Part shown: piece after piece, positions 58,384 through 64,000 of the stretch
Position numbering within the stretch: the stretch's first letter is position 1
Layout of the letters: each line of letters starts with the position of its first letter
Assembly: GCA_963819075.1 (NCBI GenBank)
Contig: CAWFUP010000003.1
Location: forward strand, 186,001-250,000
From: CAVQBJ01 sp963819075
Lineage (GTDB): Bacteria > Actinomycetota > Thermoleophilia > Solirubrobacterales > Solirubrobacteraceae
Direction of reading: 5' to 3'
DNA: 64,000 nucleotides
Notes under the pieces: generated by a model
Database searches by the model: none
Seen by the model: the letters and a program-made list of their open reading frames with translations, nothing else
What the model was told of the DNA's origin: nothing
Translations under genes and position numbers: made by a program

Positions 58384-58881
58384 TCAGCCCGTCGCGTGGA
58401 ACGTCAGCGGCTTTGCTGCGGTGCACTTCGGCCCGGGCGCGCCATTGGTGGACACGCGCTGGCTGTAGCGGATCGTCCCGCTCGCTGCGGTACGGCTTGT
58501 GAACGTGCCGCTCACCGTCACGGTGATCGTTGTCACTATCGTCAGGTTCGCCTTTGGGCGGTGGGTGTTGACCGCCTTCGCGCCGGTGACCGAGAAGCCA
58601 CCGGAACGGGAAAGCTTGAGCGTGCCGACCTTGACCGCGAAGGCGGTCTGGCCGGGGCTCGCCAGGCAGCCGAGCGTCTTGAATTGGAAGCTCTTCAGCG
58701 CGGTGGCGCTGCTGGACACCACGAAGCTCACCGGCTCGGACGGCGACTCATTCGTATTGCCCGAGAATCGTGCGCCCTTCGCCGGACTGGCCGCCAGGCT
58801 GACGGCGGACAGTCCGAGAAGGGCGCCGAGCAGAATCAACGCGCTGGTCAGGACACGCCGGTATGTGACGGTGATGTGCAT
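58384..58881 (-). CDS. Small secreted protein
   Basis: 165 residues. Signal peptide VLTSALILLGALLGLSAVSLAA, cleavage near residue 31, then a Ser/Thr-rich beta-type domain with two Cys (GCLAS and GPKCT), likely a disulfide, and repeated short strands such as TIVTTITVTVSGTF. No family recognised. The style resembles other exported proteins of this window. AGGAGGGC precedes the ATG. It follows the GST gene by 153 bp. Confidence 0.78.
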   Translation of the reverse strand: MHITVTYRRVLTSALILLGALLGLSAVSLAASPAKGARFSGNTNESPSEPVSFVVSSSATALKSFQFKTLGCLASPGQTAFAVKVGTLKLSRSGGFSVTGAKAVNTHRPKANLTIVTTITVTVSGTFTSRTAASGTIRYSQRVSTNGAPGPKCTAAKPLTFHATG

Positions 58882-59034
58882 CTTGCCCTCCTGGTTCGAA
58901 ACGCTCGCCGCCGCGGAAAGAACGCGCCCGCAAGGCCACTGTGTTCCGTATGTCTATCGCGGGGCCGGCGACATCGCTTCCGTAGTCGTCCGTGTGCGGT
59001 TCAGTAGAAACAAGCCCCGCGCGGCCGGGCCGAG

Positions 59035-59844
59035 CTACGCCCCGGCGGCCGAGGCGACGACCTGTCCGCGCTGCTCGTACAGGCGCGTGGCGAAGCGCCC
59101 GGCCTCGTGCTCGCGCAGGCGGCGAACCTCGACGGTCATGCTCGACGGCAGCGCGGCGAGCGGCGGGAGCGGTGAGCCGTAGGCGGCGGGTACGAGAAGC
59201 GGAGCGCTGAGCGCCGCGAACGTCAGGTCGGCGGCGGTGAAGCGCTCGCCGCAGAGGTGGGTGCGACCATCCGAGAGGATCTCGGCGACGTCGTCGAAGA
59301 CCGCCTCCGCGCGGTCCAGCGCTGCGGCCGCATTCGTCGCCGACACGCCGAGGTAGCGACGCACGAAGCCAGCGAGGACGCCGCTGACCGAGCGCTGTAT
59401 CCAGCGCTCCAGCGGCGGGACGCCGTCGGCGATCCACGGCGCGAGCTGGTCGGCCATCGGCAGCGTCGCCCGATACATCCACAGTCGCCCGTCGACACCG
59501 AATCCGGTGTCGAGCCAGGCCTCGAGGCGCGCCGCCTCGACACCATCGGGTCCCTCCGGGTAGAGCCGCGCCGCCGCGTCGAGGTCGCGATCGGCCCAGC
59601 GCATGATCGCGCTCGACTCACCGAGCACCTCGCCGTCGCCGGTCACGAGCACGGGAACCGTCCGACCGCCGCCCGCGCGGCGGGCGAACACGACGTGGAT
59701 CGCCGGCACGTGGCGTTCCTCGCGGTAGGAGATGCCCGCGCGATCGAGCGCCCACCGAGCCTTCTCGCAGTAGTGGCTGATCGGGATCGTGATGAGCCGA
59801 TTGACGGTGGACCCGTCGCCCGGCGGCGTGAAGCGGGATGACAT
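59035..59844 (-). CDS. Glutathione S-transferase family protein
   Basis: 269 residues with the two-domain GST fold. Thioredoxin-like half: ITIPISHYCEKARWALDRAGISY, TVPVLVTGDGEVLGESSAIMRWAD. Helical half with HLCGERFTAADLTFAALSAPLL. A Cys in the SHYCEKARW segment takes the position of the catalytic Ser/Cys, as in omega-like and related groups. Actinomycetes usually lack glutathione, so mycothiol or another thiol, or a non-enzymatic role, is possible. GAGGTGAGGG precedes the ATG. Confidence 0.88.
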   Translation of the reverse strand: MSSRFTPPGDGSTVNRLITIPISHYCEKARWALDRAGISYREERHVPAIHVVFARRAGGGRTVPVLVTGDGEVLGESSAIMRWADRDLDAAARLYPEGPDGVEAARLEAWLDTGFGVDGRLWMYRATLPMADQLAPWIADGVPPLERWIQRSVSGVLAGFVRRYLGVSATNAAAALDRAEAVFDDVAEILSDGRTHLCGERFTAADLTFAALSAPLLVPAAYGSPLPPLAALPSSMTVEVRRLREHEAGRFATRLYEQRGQVVASAAGA

Positions 59845-59877
59845 GGCGCCCTCACCTCGAATTGGCGGAGGGCAAAC

Positions 59878-60900
59878 CTAGCGCGCCGCCGGGGTCGAGG
59901 CGCGCGGCGGTACCGTCGCGGCGTCGGCCCGAGGTTCGTGACCGGGCGGCCCGGCGCCGGCCGCCTGACCGAGGCCGAACACTCCCAACGTCATGAGGGT
60001 CAGTCCGGCCACCTCGCCGACGACGGCCGCGCCGGCGACGGAGATCTGCTCTCCGAAGAGCAGCTGCCCGATGAGGATGGCCGTGATCGGCTCGGCGACC
60101 GTGAGCGCCGGGAGCGACAGCCGGATGTCCCCGGCCTGGTAGGCGCTCTGCGTCAGGACGACCGTGAACACCCCGCACGCGATCAGGGCGTACGGGGCCC
60201 AGGCGGTCACCGTGTGCACGATCCCCCCGCTCACCAGGTGGGCGGTGCGCTCGATGAGCGCGGCGAGCACTCCGCCGAGCAGCCCGGCGGCGAATCCGAG
60301 GCTGAGGGCCCGCCAGCGGCGCCACTTTCGGGCGGCGACGATGAGGGCGGCAACGCTCGCACTCGTCGCGAGGCCGAGCGCGATCCAGCCGGCGGTCGAT
60401 CCGCGCCCGAGCCCGGGGCCGGGCCGCGCCACCGCCACGAACAGCGCCAGCCCGCCGATCGTCGCCCCCATCCACAGCAACTCGCGCCGGGACGGACGCC
60501 GGTGATCGAGCACCGCCGCGCCGGCGAGAGCGAATACGAGCCCGGTGACGAGCAGCGGCTGCACGAGGGCAAGCGACCCGCGGCGCAACGCGAGGAACTG
60601 CAGCGCGAAGCCGGCCAGGCCAGCGAGGTTGCCGAGCAGCCACAGCGGGCGCTGCAGAAGGTGCCCGAGCAGACCGAGGCGCATCGCCATCTCCTTCGGT
60701 GCCCGCCGCGCCTCCCGCTGCTGCATGACCGAGCTCGCGCCGAAGCAGGCCGCCGCGGCCAGGCAGAGGAGCAGCAGGCCGAGCGGTACGTACGGCCGAT
60801 AGGCGAGCAGCCGGTGGGCGAGGTGCACGCCGCGATCGAGCGCGCCCTCCAGCCGCTGTAGGGCGCCCGAGGCCCGCGTCATCGTGGTCGTCGTCAGCAT
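59878..60900 (-). CDS. DMT-superfamily transporter (EamA/NIPA-like)
   Basis: 340 residues, about nine or ten membrane helices in two related halves. GLLLLCLAAAACFGASSVMQQREARRAP at the start and LSLPALTVAEPITAILIGQLLFGEQIS near the end match DMT proteins of the kind annotated as EamA or NIPA-like magnesium transporters in Actinobacteria. Substrate unknown. The ATG overlaps the NYN gene end by 7 bp, so the two are co-translated. Confidence 0.83.
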   Translation of the reverse strand: MLTTTTMTRASGALQRLEGALDRGVHLAHRLLAYRPYVPLGLLLLCLAAAACFGASSVMQQREARRAPKEMAMRLGLLGHLLQRPLWLLGNLAGLAGFALQFLALRRGSLALVQPLLVTGLVFALAGAAVLDHRRPSRRELLWMGATIGGLALFVAVARPGPGLGRGSTAGWIALGLATSASVAALIVAARKWRRWRALSLGFAAGLLGGVLAALIERTAHLVSGGIVHTVTAWAPYALIACGVFTVVLTQSAYQAGDIRLSLPALTVAEPITAILIGQLLFGEQISVAGAAVVGEVAGLTLMTLGVFGLGQAAGAGPPGHEPRADAATVPPRASTPAAR

Positions 60901-61277
60901 CTGGGGCCCTGATCGATCTGCGCGCGGAAGGCGTCCGACGACAGGACAGTGGCCCCGGCAGCGCGGGCGCGGTCGGCGAGCCAGCGGTCTGACGTAACGA
61001 CGCGAATCGACGCCGGTTCGGCGTCGCTCTGCAGCCGCCGGACGATCTCCTCGTCGGCCGCGTCACGCCGCGGACGCGGCGCGTGCGCCACTTCGATCAC
61101 CGTCGATGAGATCGGAGGGGAAGGCTGGCGTTCGAACACGACCGTGACCTCCTCGCCTTCGCTGACGGCCCAGCGCTCGAGTGCGTCCACGAGACGCACC
61201 ATCGCGCGGTCGCGATCGCGCCACCACCCGTCGGGACGCGTGCCGATGACGTTCATGCCGTCGACGAGCCAGCGCAC
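60894..61277 (-). CDS. NYN-domain ribonuclease-like protein (YacP type)
   Basis: 127 residues forming one NYN/PIN-like nuclease domain: WLVDGMNVIG with the first Asp and Asn, DALERWAVSEGEEVTVVFE, DAADEEIVRRL with acidic metal ligands, and IRVVTSDRWLADRARAAGA with the last Asp. It resembles YacP/Rae1-type endoribonucleases. GTG 61277 has TACCCT 6 nt upstream. Active-site acids appear intact; RNA target unknown. Confidence 0.85.
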   Translation of the reverse strand: MRWLVDGMNVIGTRPDGWWRDRDRAMVRLVDALERWAVSEGEEVTVVFERQPSPPISSTVIEVAHAPRPRRDAADEEIVRRLQSDAEPASIRVVTSDRWLADRARAAGATVLSSDAFRAQIDQGPRC

Positions 61278-61283
61278 CAGCCC

Positions 61284-61289
61284 AGGGTA
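61284..61289 (-). promoter_or_regulatory. Leaderless-type -10 (TACCCT) for NYN gene
   Basis: TACCCT on the minus strand ends 6 nt before the GTG at 61277; no ribosome-binding site lies between. Confidence 0.5.
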
Positions 61290-61352
61290 GACCTCACGAT
61301 GCGCCGCCGTTCGGCGGATTCGTGCCGCCGCCCGCGGCGTTCCCCGGCGCGC

Positions 61353-61688
61353 CTACGGAATCTCGATCGCCCGCATCGTGTGCTCGTCGGGCAGCTTGTC
61401 CAGGATGGAGCGAAGCACCGCGCGCTCATCGGCCTGCTCACGCTGGAGATCGTTGAGGAGCAGCTTTGCGGCGCTGTGGATGATCTTCATCTGGGGCGGG
61501 GACAGTGCGAGCGTCAGGCGGCCGTTGGCGTCAGGCGCACCGTCGAGACCGGCCAGGACCTCGCGAGCGAACCGGCGGATGTCCTGCTCGTGTGCCTCGT
61601 CGGCGATGAGCAGGCGCAGCGCGCTCGCGGCCACGCCGACCTCGGCCGGCTCGAGGACAAGGTGGTAGGCCGGCTCGGTGTCGCTCAT
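61353..61688 (-). CDS. Small conserved-looking hypothetical protein
   Basis: 111 residues, no certain family. A strand-rich start (AYHLVLEPAEVGVAASALRLL), IADEAHEQDIRRFAREVL, then LTLALSPPQMKIIHSAAKLLLNDLQREQADER and an acidic helix. The first half, with LEPAEVGVAASALRLLIADEAHEQDIRRLA-type spacing, suggests a small alpha/beta or all-helical cytosolic protein. TAGGCT lies 7 nt before the ATG. Divergent from the carboxyltransferase gene. Confidence 0.7.
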   Translation of the reverse strand: MSDTEPAYHLVLEPAEVGVAASALRLLIADEAHEQDIRRFAREVLAGLDGAPDANGRLTLALSPPQMKIIHSAAKLLLNDLQREQADERAVLRSILDKLPDEHTMRAIEIP

Positions 61689-61695
61689 GGCGGGC

Positions 61696-61701
61696 AGCCT
61701 A
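61696..61701 (-). promoter_or_regulatory. Leaderless-type -10 (TAGGCT)
   Basis: TAGGCT on the minus strand ends 7 nt before the ATG at 61688; no ribosome-binding site lies between. Confidence 0.5.
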
Positions 61702-61767
61702 GCGACGGACGCCGAACGACACGCAGCCGGCGCAGCGACGGCGTGCGCGTGTGCGACGCTATCGCGC

Positions 61768-63345
61768 GTGAGCGACGACGTGGTCAGCGAGCGTGAGGAT
61801 CTCCGGGCGCTGCGAGAGCGCCGCGCCCTGTCCGAGGACGCGGCGCGGCCCGAGGCCGTGGAGCGGCGCCACGCCGCCGGTGGCCGGACGGCGCGCGAGA
61901 ACATCGCCGACCTCGTGGACGAGGGCTCATTCGTCGAGTACGGCCGCTTCGCGATCGCGGCCCAGCGGCTGCGCCGTGACGTCGAGGAACTGATCGCCAA
62001 GACCCCGGCCGACGGGCTTGTCGCCGGGACGGCGCGGGTCAACGGGGATCTCTTCGGCGACGGGGCGGCCTGCGCGGTGCTGTCCTACGACTACACGGTC
62101 CTCGCGGGCACACAGGGACATCGTGGCCATCTGAAGAAGGACCGGCTGTTCGAGCTGATCGAACGCATGCGGCTGCCGACGGTGTTCTTCGCCGAGGGGG
62201 GAGGGGGCCGACCGGGCGACACCGACGTCCCGGTCGTGTCGGCGCTCGATGTGCGCGCCTTCGCCCTGTGGGCGCGGCTCTCCGGTCAGGTGCCCCGCAT
62301 CGCGATCGTCAAGGGCCGCTGCTTCGCCGGCAACGCGGTGATCGCCGGCTGCTCGGACCTCATCGTGGCCACCGAGGACGCTTCGCTCGGCATGGGCGGC
62401 CCGGCGATGATCGCCGGCGGAGGGCTCGGTGACGTGGCACCCGACGACGTCGGGCCGATCGAGATGCAGGCGCCCAACGGCGTGGTCGACGTCGTGGTGA
62501 GCGACGAGGCGGAGGCCGTCTCGGTGACCAAGCGGCTGCTCGGGTACTTCCAGGGGACGATCCGCCCGCCGGCGCCGGCGGGCGATCAGGCCGGGCTGCG
62601 CGACATCGTGCCCGAGCGCGAGCGGCGAGCGTATGACGTCAGGCCGCTCCTGCGCACGCTCGCCGACGAGGCATCGGTGACGGTACTGCGCGAGCGCTTC
62701 GCTCCGGAGATGGTCACCGCGTTCGCTCGCATCGAGGGACGCGCGATCGGCGTGCTCGCGAACAACACGATGCACATGGCCGGTGCGATCACCGCCGACG
62801 CCTCGGACAAGGCCGCGCGCTTCCTGCAGCTGTGCGATGCGTTCGCACTACCGGTCGTGTCACTCGTTGACACGCCCGGTTTCATGGTCGGACCGAAGGC
62901 CGAGGCCGAGGCGCTCGTGCGGCGTACGTCGCGGATGCTCGTCGCCGGAGCGGCGCTGCGCGTTCCCTTCCTTGCCGTCGTGCTGCGGCGCGGGTACGGG
63001 CTCGGCGCGCAGGCGATGGTCGCCGGCAGCCTGCGCGAGCCGCTGCTGACCGTGGCCTGGCCGAGCGCCCACCTCGGGCCGATGGGGCTCGAGGGCGCGG
63101 TGCGCCTCGGGCTGCGCAAGGAGCTCGAGGCGATCGAGGATGAGGTCGAGCGCGAGCAGCGCGTGCGGGATGTGACCGCCGCGGCGCAGGAGAATGCCAA
63201 GGCCCTCAACGCCGCGCAGCTGTTCGAGATCGACGACGTGATCGATCCGGCGGAGACGCGCGCGCTTCTCGCCGCGACGCTCACCGCCGCGACGCGGGCG
63301 CCAGCGCCGGACGCCGGCGCCCGGCGGTTCGTCGACACCTGGTGA
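61768..63345 (+). CDS. Acyl-CoA carboxylase carboxyltransferase subunit
   Basis: 525 residues from GTG 61768. Carboxyltransferase of a biotin-dependent acetyl-/propionyl-/methylcrotonyl-type carboxylase. ERRHAAGGRTARENIADLVDEGSFVEYG is the family N-terminus; the two crotonase-like halves carry FFAEGGGGRPGD, GRCFAGNAVIAGCSD, LVDTPGFMVGPKAEA and RRGYGLGAQAM. No biotin carboxylase or biotin carrier gene is in the window, so partners are elsewhere. It has no downstream partner on the same strand. Acyl-CoA specificity cannot be told by eye. Confidence 0.88.
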   Translation: MSDDVVSEREDLRALRERRALSEDAARPEAVERRHAAGGRTARENIADLVDEGSFVEYGRFAIAAQRLRRDVEELIAKTPADGLVAGTARVNGDLFGDGAACAVLSYDYTVLAGTQGHRGHLKKDRLFELIERMRLPTVFFAEGGGGRPGDTDVPVVSALDVRAFALWARLSGQVPRIAIVKGRCFAGNAVIAGCSDLIVATEDASLGMGGPAMIAGGGLGDVAPDDVGPIEMQAPNGVVDVVVSDEAEAVSVTKRLLGYFQGTIRPPAPAGDQAGLRDIVPERERRAYDVRPLLRTLADEASVTVLRERFAPEMVTAFARIEGRAIGVLANNTMHMAGAITADASDKAARFLQLCDAFALPVVSLVDTPGFMVGPKAEAEALVRRTSRMLVAGAALRVPFLAVVLRRGYGLGAQAMVAGSLREPLLTVAWPSAHLGPMGLEGAVRLGLRKELEAIEDEVEREQRVRDVTAAAQENAKALNAAQLFEIDDVIDPAETRALLAATLTAATRAPAPDAGARRFVDTW

Positions 63346-63355
63346 CGGCGACGCC

Positions 63356-64000
63356 CTAGTCGGTCTCGACGCCCAGCGTGCGCGCGGTCGGTGACTTCGG
63401 CACGGTGCGCTGATCGGGGTTCGTGCCGAGCACACGGTCACCGAGGTTCGACGTCACGCCCATCCAATAGCCCTCGTGCTTGAAGTGGTGCAGACGGTGA
63501 TTGCGCCATATCCCGCGATACCAGCGCGTCTTCGGCACGTAGGGGGTATGGATCAGGAAGTGCGACCACTCGTAGCGCAACAGGCCGAGGAAGGACAACG
63601 TGACCGCCGTCAGCGCGAGCGGCAGCAGGCTGCCGCCAACGAGCACGACGACCGCCCAGGTGACGAGCGGCACGAGGATCGCAATCTGCACGGTGAAGCT
63701 GACGACCTCGACCGGCTTGAGCAGTACGCGCTCGAGATCGGAGGGCGAGCGGTGATGGTTTCGATGCTGGATGGAGCCGTACAGCTCGATGCGCCGGCCG
63801 AGCACGGTGAGCGGAGGCAGATGCAGGAGGTACTTGTGGATCACCCATTCCACGAAGGGCTGCGCCGCGAGCAGGACGACGAGCGGGATGGCGTCGTGCC
63901 ACGACCACTGGCCGACGTAGATGCGGGCGGCGAGAACGACGACGATCGCCACGACGACCGCGCGCGGGGAGAAGTGACGCCCGAACTCGCGCCAGCACGC
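63356..64000 (-). CDS. Fatty acid hydroxylase/sterol desaturase family protein, 5'-truncated
   Basis: Di-iron membrane hydroxylase. The frame stays open to the window edge (WREFGRHFSPRAVVVAIV precedes a possible internal GTG at 63952 and looks like the real family N-terminal region), so the start is probably beyond 64000. 214 residues visible. Histidine clusters HKYLLH, QHRNHHRSP, HFLIH and HRLHHFKHE match the conserved metal ligands. Several membrane helices. It would hydroxylate or desaturate a lipid; substrate unknown. Confidence 0.88.
   Translation of the reverse strand, partial: ACWREFGRHFSPRAVVVAIVVVLAARIYVGQWSWHDAIPLVVLLAAQPFVEWVIHKYLLHLPPLTVLGRRIELYGSIQHRNHHRSPSDLERVLLKPVEVVSFTVQIAILVPLVTWAVVVLVGGSLLPLALTAVTLSFLGLLRYEWSHFLIHTPYVPKTRWYRGIWRNHRLHHFKHEGYWMGVTSNLGDRVLGTNPDQRTVPKSPTARTLGVETD

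Noticed and set aside
1..64000. tRNA, rRNA, IS elements, phage genes, riboswitches
   Set aside because: None recognised on either strand by eye; a covariance-model scan (tRNAscan, Rfam) would be needed to exclude short RNAs.

Overview
The window is high-GC throughout, densely packed with genes, and has strong G/C bias at third codon positions. The gene content fits an actinomycete-type genome, most likely class Thermoleophilia (Solirubrobacterales-like). The pointers are a MurT/GatD pair for lipid II amidation, many TANNNT-type leaderless promoters, very large exported proteins, abundant acyl-CoA metabolism and many families common in soil Actinomycetota. The lineage call is inference from gene content; no rRNA or tRNA is present to test it. 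I saw no insertion sequence, phage gene, integrase, CRISPR array or riboswitch, so this reads as chromosomal core and accessory DNA.

Layout. 1-7.5 kb: the 3' part of hflX, then two tandem paralogous genes for exported proteins of about 1050 residues with four internal repeats each. 7.5-12.7 kb (minus strand): an overlapping cluster of HAD phosphatase, diacylglycerol-kinase-like protein, MurT, a methyltransferase and GatD, then mazG. 12.7-19.3 kb: cyclophilin lipoprotein, small membrane proteins, a UvrD-like helicase, glutamyl-Q tRNA(Asp) synthetase and an S4 protein. 19.3-25.7 kb (minus): choline-kinase-like phosphotransferase, glucose-6-phosphate isomerase, a DUF2007-like protein, a class A penicillin-binding protein with a long glycine-rich tail and a quinone oxidoreductase. 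25.8-30.5 kb: rhomboid protease, then a histidine kinase facing a response regulator with a degenerate HD-GYP domain, and a response regulator-HDOD protein. 30.6-34.4 kb: acyl-CoA synthetase, acyl-CoA dehydrogenase and enoyl-CoA hydratase/isomerase. 34.5-37.4 kb: a secreted GH27 glycosidase behind a glycine-rich module. 37.6-41.6 kb: hybrid kinase, coupled receiver protein and an exported-looking lysozyme-like protein. 41.7-45.1 kb: SDR, zinc alcohol dehydrogenase and three membrane proteins. 45.3-48.9 kb: a CheC-like protein, YbaK deacylase, CBS protein, an ATPase/output-domain fusion and beta-carbonic anhydrase. 49-54.7 kb: an MBL-like hydrolase, an autoregulated-looking TetR gene with an acyl-CoA dehydrogenase, and a divergent glutarate-type locus (CoA-transferase, glutaryl-CoA dehydrogenase, GntR). 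54.7-64 kb: a cysteine-less DksA/TraR relative, LuxR plus membrane lipid kinase, small conserved proteins, GST, a DMT transporter, NYN ribonuclease, acyl-CoA carboxyltransferase and a 5'-truncated fatty acid hydroxylase.

Functional themes are cell envelope (MurT/GatD, PBP, lipid kinases, huge secreted proteins), fatty/dicarboxylic acid catabolism, and signal transduction. Fifteen starts lie 6-9 nt downstream of a TANNNT hexamer with no ribosome-binding site between, which suggests much leaderless transcription. Two long palindromes, upstream of the TetR gene (49656-49678) and between the CoA-transferase and gcdH genes (52790-52821), are the best operator candidates. The most unusual items are the duplicated giant secreted proteins with a mazG-like scar, the methyltransferase nested between murT and gatD, the kinase/pseudo-HD-GYP/HDOD signalling cluster, and the ATPase-output domain fusion.
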